The notes under the pieces are model-generated. The model was not told where the DNA came from. It searched no databases and worked only from the letters and a program-made list of their open reading frames with translations. A DNA stretch of 64,000 nt from Roseateles sp. GTDB lineage: Bacteria > Pseudomonadota > Gammaproteobacteria > Burkholderiales > Burkholderiaceae. The stretch covers positions 112,870 to 176,869 of the forward strand of contig JAFAMW010000058.1 in assembly GCA_019232985.1 (NCBI GenBank), in the 5' to 3' direction. Position 1 is the stretch's first letter; every line of letters starts with the position of its first letter. The translations under genes were made by a program, and so were the position numbers. Below are positions 19,680 to 31,962 of the stretch, piece by piece.

Positions 19680-20918
19680 TTAGCGCAGGTCGTCCATGAG
19701 CAGGCCGAGGATGCGCTTCGCGTCGTCGTCGGTCGTCTGCCTGCCGTTGTTGTCGAGCACGAGCACGGTCGTGTGCTCGCCGTTCGAGCGCACCGCGACG
19801 CGGTAGCGGTTCGCGACGACTTCCTTCGCGCCGAACAGGCGCTGGAAGAAGTTCGGCTCTTCCTTGCCGACCTGGTTCGGGTCGGCGTAGCGCAGGTAGA
19901 ACAGACCCTGCGTGCGGTCGCGATCCTCGATCGTGAAGCCATGACGGTCGAGCGCCTGGCCGACCCGACGCCACGCGCGCTCGAAGCCGTCGGTGATCTC
20001 GAGCTGGTTCGGCACTTCCGACAGCGCGCGCGGCTTGCGCGGCTCGGCGGCAGCCTGTGGCGGCAGGGCCGGCTTCGCGGCGGCCACGGCCTCGGCGCCG
20101 CTCGCGGCCGCGGCGGCCGGCGCCGCGGCGGCAAGGGCTGCCCCGTCGGTCTGGCCGCCGAGCTGCAGCATCAGCTTGGACAGCATGGTCGCCTCGAGCA
20201 GCGGGTCCTTCGCGCGCGGCTGCCAGGTCGTGTTGTCGCGGCCCGAGCTGGTATAGACCTCTTCGATGCCGTATGCGCTGACGAAGATGTCGGTGCCGCC
20301 CTTGGCCGAGCGTTCGACGCGGGTGCGGAACTGCTCCTTCTGGCCGGTCGAGTAGGCGCCGTCGAAGACCTTGCCGATCGTGTCGCGCAGGATGTCGTGC
20401 TGGATCTTGCTGCGGTCTTCGTGCCACTTGGTCTGGATCAGGCCGATCTCGGGCTTGGCCGAGTCGATCTCGAAGCCCGCGTCGGTCCAGAACGCCACGA
20501 CCTTGCCCCAGAGCTGTTCGGGCGCGGCGTCGGTATGGATCCAGCGCACGTCGCCGTCGCGCTCGAGGCTCAGGTTGCCGACCGAGCTCAGCGCGACGCG
20601 GTTCGCGGCGGCCGCGGCCGGCGAATTCGGCGCGGGCTTCGCGCCGGGCGCCGCGGCGTCGCCGACCGCGCGGCGCTGTTGCTGCTGCTGTTCGTAGCTC
20701 GACGCGCTGATCGTGCCGTCCTGCGTCATCGAGTGGTTGTCGAGCTGGCTCAGGTCGGGCGGGACCTGCAGGCCCTCGATCTGGCGGGCCTGCGTGCGGT
20801 AGTCGACCTTGTCGGACGAGAACCAGCCGGTGATGGTGCTGCAGCCCGCGAGCGAGGTGGCGAGCAGCACGACGGCCAGGCGCACCGGCGTGATGGAGGA
20901 AACGGGGGAACGGGTCAC
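19680..20918 (-). CDS. bamC: Outer membrane protein assembly factor BamC
   Basis: A 412-residue lipoprotein of the BAM complex, which inserts beta-barrel proteins in the outer membrane. The signal peptide ends in lipobox LAGC with the cysteine at 26. The disordered N-terminal segment (DKVDYRTQARQIEGLQVPPD) that binds BamD is present, followed by two helix-grip domains separated by an Ala-rich linker near residues 260-300. It starts with GTG at 20918; no earlier in-frame ATG is better. It is 63 bases downstream of dapA, the classical bamC-dapA pairing. Confidence 0.88.
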   Translation of the reverse strand: MTRSPVSSITPVRLAVVLLATSLAGCSTITGWFSSDKVDYRTQARQIEGLQVPPDLSQLDNHSMTQDGTISASSYEQQQQQRRAVGDAAAPGAKPAPNSPAAAAANRVALSSVGNLSLERDGDVRWIHTDAAPEQLWGKVVAFWTDAGFEIDSAKPEIGLIQTKWHEDRSKIQHDILRDTIGKVFDGAYSTGQKEQFRTRVERSAKGGTDIFVSAYGIEEVYTSSGRDNTTWQPRAKDPLLEATMLSKLMLQLGGQTDGAALAAAAPAAAAASGAEAVAAAKPALPPQAAAEPRKPRALSEVPNQLEITDGFERAWRRVGQALDRHGFTIEDRDRTQGLFYLRYADPNQVGKEEPNFFQRLFGAKEVVANRYRVAVRSNGEHTTVLVLDNNGRQTTDDDAKRILGLLMDDLR

Positions 20919-20981
20919 GCTAGAGGTCTCCGAAGCGGGGGGCGGCCGGTCGATCGGGCGGCCGGTGGGTACGGGGGGCGA

Positions 20982-21863
20982 TTAGAGCAGATCGGCGTCA
21001 CGCAGTGCCGCCTCGACGCTGGCACGACCGGCCGCGGTCAGCGGCGTGATCGGCAGGCGCAGGTGGGCGGCGCCATGGCCGAGGCGTTCGAGCGCCCATT
21101 TCGCCGGGGCCGGGCTCGGCTCGCAGAACAGCTGCTTGTGCAGGCTCAGCAGGCGCATGTGGATGGCCGTGGCCTCGCGCACGCGGCCGGCCAGCGCATG
21201 GGCGCAGAGCTCGTGCATCAGGCGCGGCGCGACGTTGGCCGTGACCGAGACGTTGCCGGCGCCGCCGAGCAGCATCAGCGCGATCGCGGTGCCGTCGTCG
21301 CCCGAGTAGATCTTGAAGCCGGCCGGCGCATGCTTGATCAGCCAGGCGGCGCGCTCGATATGGCCGGTCGCTTCCTTGACGCCGAACACGCCGGGCAGGG
21401 CCGCGCAGCGCAGCGCCGTCTCGGGCTGCATGTCGGCGACGGTCCGGCCGGGCACGTTGTAGAGCATCATCGGGATGTCAACGGCCTCGGCGATCGCCTT
21501 GTAATGCTGGTAGATCCCTTCCTGCGAGGGCTTGTTGTAGTAGGGCACGACCGACAGCGTGCAGTCGGCGCCGACTTCCTTGGCGTAGCGGCTCAGCTCG
21601 ATCGCCTCGGCCGTCGAGTTCGCGCCGGTGCCGGCCATGATCGGCACGCGGCCGGCCGCGTGGGCGACGGCGGCGCGGATGATCTCGCGGTTCTCGTCCA
21701 TCGTGACCGTCGGCGACTCGCCGGTCGTGCCGACGACGCCGATCACGTCGGTGCCTTCGGCGATCTGCCAGTCGATCAGCGCGCGCAGCGCGTCGTAGTC
21801 GACCCGGCCGTCCTCGGCCATCGGCGTGACGAGCGCGACGATGCTTCCTGCAATTCCGTTCAT
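20982..21863 (-). CDS. dapA: 4-hydroxy-tetrahydrodipicolinate synthase
   Basis: A 293-residue class I aldolase that condenses pyruvate with aspartate semialdehyde, the first committed step to diaminopimelate and lysine. GTTGES (45-50), [10 protein letters not shown]135 in YNVPGR and the Schiff-base lysine K163 are all in place. The ATG at 21863 gives the usual family length. It lies between the methyltransferase gene (29 bases upstream) and bamC on the same strand. Confidence 0.95.
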   Translation of the reverse strand: MNGIAGSIVALVTPMAEDGRVDYDALRALIDWQIAEGTDVIGVVGTTGESPTVTMDENREIIRAAVAHAAGRVPIMAGTGANSTAEAIELSRYAKEVGADCTLSVVPYYNKPSQEGIYQHYKAIAEAVDIPMMLYNVPGRTVADMQPETALRCAALPGVFGVKEATGHIERAAWLIKHAPAGFKIYSGDDGTAIALMLLGGAGNVSVTANVAPRLMHELCAHALAGRVREATAIHMRLLSLHKQLFCEPSPAPAKWALERLGHGAAHLRLPITPLTAAGRASVEAALRDADLL

Positions 21864-21892
21864 GGGGGCGAATTCAAAGTGATCGATCGATT

Positions 21893-22438
21893 CTACTGAA
21901 GCCGCACGGGCCCCTCGCCGGCCCGGACCGGGCGGCGTGCGGCGACGCGCTGGATCGCCCGGCTGGCGTCGCCGTCGCCGACCACGCCCTCCTCGTAGCC
22001 GAGCACGCGCAGGCCGGCGCAGGCCGCGAGCAGCTCGCCCGGCGCGAGCAGGAACTCGGCGCGGCTCGGCCGGCCGAAGGCTGCGTTGCCGGCGCCGAAA
22101 GTCTCGTAGACGAGCAGGCCGCCCGGCGCGACGGCAGCGTTGATGGCGGGCAGCAAGGGGCGCCACAGATAGTTCGTGACGAGCACGAGCCCGAAGCGGC
22201 GTTCGCCGAGCGGCCAGGGGCCGGCTTCGATGTCGGCCTCGACGATTTCGGCGCCCGCGAGCCCGCGCAGCGGCGCGAGCGCGGCCGCGTCGCGGTCGAC
22301 GCCGGTCACGCGCAGCCCTTGCGCGTGCAGCCAGCGCAGGTGGCGGCCGCCGCCGCAGGCGAGGTCGAGCGCGGGCGCGCCCGGCGCGAGCAGGTGGCGC
22401 CAGCGCAGCAGCCAGGGGGATGGGGCGGCGTGGTTCAT
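21893..22438 (-). CDS. SAM-dependent methyltransferase, class I
   Basis: A 181-residue Rossmann-fold methyltransferase. The SAM loop is [14 protein letters not shown] near residues 24-37, the acidic strand-2 end is GVDRDAAAL, and [10 protein letters not shown] and [11 protein letters not shown] are further motif regions. It is close in size to TehB-like enzymes. Substrate unknown. It lies upstream of dapA on the same strand and downstream of the amidohydrolase-like gene. Confidence 0.8.
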   Translation of the reverse strand: MNHAAPSPWLLRWRHLLAPGAPALDLACGGGRHLRWLHAQGLRVTGVDRDAAALAPLRGLAGAEIVEADIEAGPWPLGERRFGLVLVTNYLWRPLLPAINAAVAPGGLLVYETFGAGNAAFGRPSRAEFLLAPGELLAACAGLRVLGYEEGVVGDGDASRAIQRVAARRPVRAGEGPVRLQ

Positions 22439-22469
22439 ATGGGGTGCGGATCGGGCGCTCGCCGGGCGC

Positions 22470-24086
22470 TTATTGGGCGGCCGCGCCCGAGGCCGCCTGG
22501 CTGGCCTTGACGGGGGACTTCTTGGTCGCGGTCTTGGACTTCGTCGGTGCGCTGCCCGACTTGCCCGTGGATTTGCCGCTCGACTTGCCGCCGCGCCCGG
22601 CCTTTTTCTTCGCGGCCTCGGCCGTCGAGATGCTCGACTCGTCGGACCTCTCGGCGACGTCGAGGTTCTGCGTGATCAGGCGGCCCTGGTCGGCGCGCAG
22701 CAGCGGCGCGTTCAGCGTCGCGAGGTCGGCCGTCGGGTCGGCGCCGAGCAGCAGGAAGCTCGCCTCGCAGCCGGGCTCGAAGCAGCCGACGCGGCGCTTC
22801 GGGAACAGCGCGCGCGGCGTCGTCTGGGTCGCCATGCGCAGCAGCTCGGCGTTGCTGAACACGCCGGTCGCGGCGAGCGCGTGCAGCTCGGCCTGGGCCG
22901 TGTCGGTGAACAGGTCGGAGCCGAGCAGCAGGGTCACGCCGGCGTCCTTGAGCAGCTGCAGATTGCGCTTGAGCGTCGCCGCGAGCGCCGCCTGGAGCTC
23001 GGGCGGGGCCTTGAACAGGCGCGCGGCGGCCGCGCCGGTGACGACGGCGACCTGGGCGCGCGCCGCGTCGGCCGCGAGCTCGGGCGTCAGCGCGAAGCGC
23101 TCGGCCGGCTCGCCGAGCGGGTCGGTGAAGCCCGGCACATGGTCGATCCAGTCGACGCCGGCACGGACGGCCGCGCCGAAGTCGGCTGCGGTCTCGACAT
23201 GGGCGATCACGCGCAGCCCGGTCTTGTGGGCGCGCTGGGTCACGGCCGCGGCGACCTCGGGCGTCAGGCCCAGGCGCCCCCAGAGCTCGGGGCGCGCGCG
23301 CAGCTCGGGGCGGTCGGACTCGGCGAGCATGAGGCGCACCGCGTCGGGCTTGCGCGCGAGCACGAGCGGCCATTTGCGCGCGACGTCCTCGGGCTTGTCC
23401 ATCGCGATCACGGTCTTGTCGATGAAGTCGCTGCGCGCGCGCTCGGGCGCGGCCTCGGCGAGCGCGCCGAGCGGCTGGCCGTCGCTGCTCGTCACGCAGG
23501 CGGTCACGAACAGCGCCTCCGGGCCGCCGGCGGCCTCGAGGCGCGCGCGCGCGGCCTCGGCGTCGTTCGGGTCGGCGCAGAACATCGCCGCGTAGAACAC
23601 GCCGTCGCGCAGATAGCGCTGGGCGTACTGGCCGACCGCCCATTCGTTCTGCAGGTTGTAGTTGTGCGCGTCGGCGAGCGGCGCGACCAGGTACTGGTCG
23701 CCGAGGTCCATGCGCCGGTTCACGCGCTTGGGCCGCGTCGGCGTGAACCTGCCGTCGAGTACGAACAGCGTGCCGCGCTGAAAGCCCTTGCCGTCGAACC
23801 AGCGCGCGTTGTGCAGCTCGAGCGCCAGCGGCGCGCTCGCGACGAAGGGCGCCGGCGCGTGGGCGGCGCTCGCCGCGGCGGCCGGGCTTGCCGCGGTGAC
23901 AGGGGCGGGGCGGCGCGGCGTCGCCGCCGGGATCGGGCGGGCCGGCGCCGACGCGGCGGCGCTCGAAGCGGGCGGCGGGTTCACGGCCGGCGCGCGCCTG
24001 GCGAACGGGTTCTGGTCCTGCGCAAAGCAGGCGGGCGCCGCGAGCAGCAGGATCGGCAGGGCGCGGGCGCAGAGGTGACGGAGCAT
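22470..24086 (-). CDS. Exported amidohydrolase-like protein with degenerate metal site
   Basis: A 538-residue protein with a signal peptide (1-22), an Ala/Pro-rich linker (about 35-80), an amidohydrolase-superfamily region and a basic Lys/Ser/Ala-rich tail in the last 60 residues. Superfamily features include VIAHVETAADFGAAVRAGVDWIDHVPG and LLLGSD. The normal N-terminal HxH metal pair is reduced to ADAHNYN (one histidine, H141), so metal binding is probably altered. The ATG at 24086 starts the signal peptide. It is divergent from parE with 61 bases between starts. Substrate unknown. Confidence 0.7.
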   Translation of the reverse strand: MLRHLCARALPILLLAAPACFAQDQNPFARRAPAVNPPPASSAAASAPARPIPAATPRRPAPVTAASPAAAASAAHAPAPFVASAPLALELHNARWFDGKGFQRGTLFVLDGRFTPTRPKRVNRRMDLGDQYLVAPLADAHNYNLQNEWAVGQYAQRYLRDGVFYAAMFCADPNDAEAARARLEAAGGPEALFVTACVTSSDGQPLGALAEAAPERARSDFIDKTVIAMDKPEDVARKWPLVLARKPDAVRLMLAESDRPELRARPELWGRLGLTPEVAAAVTQRAHKTGLRVIAHVETAADFGAAVRAGVDWIDHVPGFTDPLGEPAERFALTPELAADAARAQVAVVTGAAAARLFKAPPELQAALAATLKRNLQLLKDAGVTLLLGSDLFTDTAQAELHALAATGVFSNAELLRMATQTTPRALFPKRRVGCFEPGCEASFLLLGADPTADLATLNAPLLRADQGRLITQNLDVAERSDESSISTAEAAKKKAGRGGKSSGKSTGKSGSAPTKSKTATKKSPVKASQAASGAAAQ

Positions 24087-24120
24087 CGGATCGGGGGACA
24101 GGGTCGGCCGGCGAGCATAG

Positions 24121-26136
<2,016 letters not shown>

Positions 26137-26173
26137 GCCTGGCACCGCTGTCGCAAGACCGGAGCCGACGCCC

Positions 26174-26710
26174 ATGACGGCGGCGCTGCGCCTGCGCCCG
26201 ACGCTGCTGTCCGACCTCGACTTCGTGCTCGCGGTCGAGCAGGACGGCGTCAACCAGCCCTTCGTGACGCCCTGGGAACGCACCCAGCACGAGGGCAGCC
26301 TGCGCTTCCCCGATGCGCGCCACTTCATCGTCGAGGACGCCGACGGCGCGGCCGGCTTCGTGATCCTGCAGGGCTGCCGCAGCCCGCACCGCGCGGTCGA
26401 ACTCAAGCGCATCGTGCTCGCGCGCGCGCGCCAGGGCCGCGGCCTCGGCCGCGCGGCCGTGCGCGGGCTCAAGCGCCTCGCGTTCGAGCAGCTGCACGCG
26501 CACCGCTTCTGGCTCGACGTGCGGGCGCTGAACACGCGCGCGTTCGAGCTCTACCTGAGCGAGGGCTTCGTCGAGGAGGGGCGGCTGCGCGAATCCGTGC
26601 GCGTGCCCGCGAGCCTCAGCGCGAGCGGCTGGGACACGCTCGTCGTGATGGCGATGCTCGAGCAGGAGTTCGCCGCGCGCGACGCGGCCGGGCAGGAGGC
26701 GCTGCCGTGA
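26174..26710 (+). CDS. GNAT-family N-acetyltransferase
   Basis: A 178-residue acetyltransferase of the RimJ-like GNAT group. Acetyl-CoA binding is indicated by [20 protein letters not shown] (Q/RxxGxG/A type loop), and the late [21 protein letters not shown] motif is typical of the fold. Possible substrates are a protein N-terminus, an amino acid or a polyamine; none can be chosen from sequence. It lies 37 bases after parE and overlaps the transglycosylase start by one base. Confidence 0.82.
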   Translation: MTAALRLRPTLLSDLDFVLAVEQDGVNQPFVTPWERTQHEGSLRFPDARHFIVEDADGAAGFVILQGCRSPHRAVELKRIVLARARQGRGLGRAAVRGLKRLAFEQLHAHRFWLDVRALNTRAFELYLSEGFVEEGRLRESVRVPASLSASGWDTLVVMAMLEQEFAARDAAGQEALP

Positions 26711-27383
26711 TGCGCGCGCGTCTCCTGCCGCCGCTGCTCGCCGCGTTCATGCTCGGCGCGGCCGTGCTGCCCGCGCGCGCCGAGCTCTGGGGCTTCGTCG
26801 ACGGCGCCGGCGTCGCCCACCTCGCGAGCCGGCCGCTCGACGGCGGCTACGCGCTGCTCGCGGGCGACCTCGGCAGCGACCTCGGCCGCGTGCCGGGCAA
26901 GACCGACAGCCGCAGCGACCTGCTGACCTGGCTGCAGATCTCGCCCGAGGTCATGGCCGTGCAGCCGCTGCTGCGCGACGCGGCGGCGCGCACCGGCGTC
27001 GACACCGAGCTGCTCAAGGCCGTGATCGCCGTCGAGTCGGGCTACGAGCCGCGCGCCGAGTCCTCGCGCGGCGCCCTGGGCCTGATGCAGATCACCCCCG
27101 AGGCCGGCCAGCGCTACGCGGGCACGCGCGAGCGTGGCGCGCTGCTCGAGCCGCGCACCAATATCCTCGCCGGCGCGCGCATGCTCGCCGACCTGATGCG
27201 CCGCTTCGGCCGCATCGACGCGGCGCTCGCCGCGTGGAACGCCGGCGAAGGCACGGTGCGCCGCGCCGGCGGCATGCCCGACATTCCCGAGACCCAGGCC
27301 CATGTGCAAATGGTCCTGGAGCTCTACTGGGCCCTGCTGCAGCGCAGCCTGCCGGCCCGGGCCAAGCATTTGAAGATCGAACC

Positions 27384-27387
<4 letters not shown>
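26710..27387 (+). CDS. Lytic transglycosylase, SLT domain
   Basis: A 225-residue periplasmic enzyme that cleaves peptidoglycan glycan strands. A signal peptide (about 1-24, ending ARA) precedes a short DUF4124-like segment ([18 protein letters not shown]) and the SLT domain. The catalytic glutamate lies in [11 protein letters not shown], with [13 protein letters not shown] and [12 protein letters not shown] conserved. A GTG one codon earlier (26707) is an alternative start. Its stop overlaps the parC start by four bases; this gene between parE and parC is a recurrent Burkholderiales order. Confidence 0.88.
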
Positions 27388-29714
<2,327 letters not shown>

Positions 29715-29803
29715 GCGGGAGCGTCCGTTCGACCGCACTCAGCCACAATCGAGGCCGCGGCGACGCCGGCCGTCGACCGCGCCATGTCGAGGAGGAACGT
29801 TTC

Positions 29804-30055
29804 TTGAGCATCCAAGTCCGCTATTTCGCTTCGCTGCGCGAGCAGCTCGGCGAACGTGAATCGCTGGTCTGGAAACCGGGCCTGACGCTCGGCGCGCTGC
29901 GCGACGCGCTCGTCGCGCGCGGCGGCGTCCATGGCCAGGCGCTCGCGCGCGGCCGCGCGCTGCGCTGCGCGCTGAACCAGCGCATGAGCGACGAATCGGT
30001 CGAGGTGCCCGACGGCGCCGAGGTCGCGTTCTTTCCGCCCGTCACGGGCGGGTGA
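29804..30055 (+). CDS. moaD: Molybdopterin synthase sulfur-carrier subunit
   Basis: An 83-residue ubiquitin-fold protein ending in the double glycine VTGG that is thiocarboxylated and donates sulfur to molybdopterin. VRYFASLREQLG and ALNQRM are family marks. It starts with TTG at 29804, supported by a strong ribosome site (GAGGAGGAAC, 29789-29798). Its partner moaE is 9.7 kb away rather than adjacent, and moeA is absent here. The AdoMet decarboxylase starts 4 bases after its stop. Confidence 0.9.
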   Translation: MSIQVRYFASLREQLGERESLVWKPGLTLGALRDALVARGGVHGQALARGRALRCALNQRMSDESVEVPDGAEVAFFPPVTGG

Positions 30056-30059
30056 GCCG

Positions 30060-30482
30060 GTGAACGGTCTCCACCTCTGCGCCGACCTCGGCGGCTGCGA
30101 CCCCGTCGCGCCGCTGATGCGCGACCCCGCGGCGCTGCGCACGCTGTGCGTGGACGCGGTGCGCGCGGCCGGTCTCGGCGCGGTCGCCGAGCTGTTCCAC
30201 CGCTTCGCGCCCGCGCCGGGCCAGGAACAGAGCGGCATCACCGGCGTCGTGCTGCTCGCCGAGTCGCACCTCGCCGTGCATACCTGGCCCGAGCTCGGCG
30301 CCGTCACGCTCGACGTCTACGTGTGCAACCTCGGCTGCGACAACGCGCAGCGCGCCGAGGCGTTGCTCGCCGCGCTGCGCGACGCGTTCGCGCCGCGCGA
30401 GGCAAGGGTTCAGCGCCTCGAACGCGGCTTGGTCGGCGAAGGTTCGGCCGCCGCGCGCGGCCGCTTGTCGCCGAGCAGGTAG
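30060..30482 (+). CDS. S-adenosylmethionine decarboxylase proenzyme (SpeH type)
   Basis: A 140-residue pyruvoyl enzyme that decarboxylates SAM to give the aminopropyl donor for polyamine synthesis. Self-cleavage is predicted between E68 and S69 in AESHLAVHTWPE; H74 and C89 match the processing and catalytic residues. It begins with GTG 4 bases after moaD, so it is probably co-translated with it. Its last 73 bases overlap the convergent soxR 3' end. A spermidine-synthase-like gene lies 3 kb away on the opposite strand and is the likely metabolic partner. Confidence 0.88.
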   Translation: MNGLHLCADLGGCDPVAPLMRDPAALRTLCVDAVRAAGLGAVAELFHRFAPAPGQEQSGITGVVLLAESHLAVHTWPELGAVTLDVYVCNLGCDNAQRAEALLAALRDAFAPREARVQRLERGLVGEGSAAARGRLSPSR

Positions 30483-30907
30483 CGCGGCCCCGCGCCATGG
30501 CCGGCGACCTCGTCGGCCGGGTTGTAGAGCGCGCAGGTCTTCAGCGACAGGCAGCCGCAGCCGATGCAGCTGTCGAGCTTGTCGCGCAGGCGCGTGAGCG
30601 CGGCGATGCGCGCGTCGAGCAGCGGCCGCCACGCGCTCGACAGCCGGGCCCAGTCGGCGACGGTCGGCGTGCGGCTCGCGGGCAGGGTGGCGAGCGCCGC
30701 GCGGATCTGCTCGAGGCTCAGGCCGACGTTCTGCGCGGCGCCGATGAACGCGACGCGGCGCAGGTCGGCGCGCGCGAAATGGCGCCGGCCCGACGCGTTG
30801 CGCTGGCTCGCGAGCAGGCCCTGCTCCTCGTAGAAGCGCAGCGCGCTCGCGGCCATGCCGCTGCGGCGCGCGAGCTCGCCGATGGCGATGCGGTCGGAGG
30901 TTTCCAT
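30410..30907 (-). CDS. soxR: Redox-sensing transcriptional activator SoxR
   Basis: A 165-residue MerR-family activator. The N-terminal winged helix reads IAIGELARRSGMAASALRFY; a dimerisation helix follows; the [2Fe-2S] site is C114-x2-C117-x-C119-x5-C125, exactly the SoxR pattern. Oxidation by redox-cycling compounds switches SoxR to an activator. The ATG at 30907 is preferred to an upstream frame that would run through the operator. It is divergent from the questin-oxidase-like gene and shares the SoxR-type promoter between them. Its end overlaps the AdoMet decarboxylase gene by 73 bases. Confidence 0.93.
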   Translation of the reverse strand: METSDRIAIGELARRSGMAASALRFYEEQGLLASQRNASGRRHFARADLRRVAFIGAAQNVGLSLEQIRAALATLPASRTPTVADWARLSSAWRPLLDARIAALTRLRDKLDSCIGCGCLSLKTCALYNPADEVAGHGAGPRYLLGDKRPRAAAEPSPTKPRSRR

Positions 30908-30912
30908 GGCGC

Positions 30913-30943
30913 TTGACTTCAAGTTCACTTGAACTTTCATTAT
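30913..30943 (+). promoter_or_regulatory. SoxR-type promoter and operator
   Basis: TTGACT (-35, 30913-30918) and CATTAT (-10, 30938-30943) are 19 bases apart, the long spacing that MerR-family activators correct by twisting DNA. Between them lies the perfect dyad TTCAAGT-TC-ACTTGAA (30918-30933), nearly the E. coli soxS box. It reads rightward into the questin-oxidase-like gene; the soxR start is 6 bases to its left. Sequence seen; regulation inferred. Confidence 0.85.
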
Positions 30944-30973
30944 GCGGGACATCGCTACCGATGGAAGAACCGC

Positions 30974-31960
30974 ATGCTGCCGACCGCCGAACTGCACCGC
31001 CGCCTCGAGCGGAGCCTCGCCTACGCGCCGGGCTACGGCCCCGGCTACTCAAACCACCTGCCGATGGCGCTGCACGCGGCCTGGCAGCTCGGCGCCGACG
31101 CCGCGCGCCTCGACGCGCAGCTGCGCCATGACGGCGCCTGGCTCGCGCCGGCGCCGGCCGGGGAGGATGCCGCGCCGGGCGACGACTGGCGCGCGCTGCT
31201 CGGCCGGCGCGAGGCATACGCGGCGCTGCGCGCGCGCTTCGCCGCCGAGATCGGCGCGCGCGGCGCCGAAGCCTGCCTGCGCGACGCGCTGCCGCTGCTG
31301 GTCTCGGCGCCGCACGCGGGCCTGTTCCACGGCATGATCCGCAGCGCCCACGCGCTCGAAGCCGGCCACGCCGACGAGCTCGCGGCCGCGCTCGCGAGCT
31401 GGGCGCTGGCCTGGCAGCCGCTGCCCGGTGGCCGCGCGGACGGGGTGCCGCTCGCGCTCGACGCGTGGCGCGCGGCGCTGGACGCGCAGGCCGCCGCGCC
31501 CGCGCAGCGCCTGCGCGGCGAGCGCCTCGTCGACGTCGCGCGCGGCCCGGCCTACGCGGGGCTTTGCGACGCGCTCGCGCCGGCCGCGCATTGGGCCGTG
31601 CGGCGCGAGCAGCTGCTCGGCCTCGCGCTCGACGCCTACCTCGCGAGCGGCAACTTCGTCGTGCTGCACCTGATCACGGGGCTGCGCGCGCTGCGCGTGC
31701 TCGGCGCCCTCGTGCCGGAGGGGCCCGACGTGCCGGTCTGGCTCACGCGCGCGTTCGCGGCGGCCTGGCTCGCCGCGGGCATGACGCCGCGGCCGCGCTC
31801 GGGCCGGCCCCCGCCCGACTGGCCGGCGCTGCAGCGCGCGGCGCTGGCCCAGCTCGACGACCACGCGCTGAAGCTGACCCATGCCTGCTGGCAGGAGGAC
31901 CGGCTGCGCGCGGACCCGCGCTGGCGCGAGGCCGCGGCGCTGGGCCTCGGCCTGGCCTGA
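30974..31960 (+). CDS. Questin-oxidase-like protein (DUF4243 family)
   Basis: A 328-residue soluble protein resembling the questin oxidase-like family, named for fungal enzymes that open an anthraquinone ring using NADPH and oxygen. Family features seen are YSNHLPMALHA near the N-terminus, GLFHGMIRSAHAL in the middle with conserved histidines, and HLITGLRALRVL. The ATG at 30974 is used because an earlier frame start at 30929 falls inside the promoter; a GGAAG site precedes it. The SoxR-type promoter points at it, so induction by quinone-like agents is expected. Exact substrate unknown. Confidence 0.75.
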   Translation: MLPTAELHRRLERSLAYAPGYGPGYSNHLPMALHAAWQLGADAARLDAQLRHDGAWLAPAPAGEDAAPGDDWRALLGRREAYAALRARFAAEIGARGAEACLRDALPLLVSAPHAGLFHGMIRSAHALEAGHADELAAALASWALAWQPLPGGRADGVPLALDAWRAALDAQAAAPAQRLRGERLVDVARGPAYAGLCDALAPAAHWAVRREQLLGLALDAYLASGNFVVLHLITGLRALRVLGALVPEGPDVPVWLTRAFAAAWLAAGMTPRPRSGRPPPDWPALQRAALAQLDDHALKLTHACWQEDRLRADPRWREAAALGLGLA

Positions 31961-31962
31961 GC

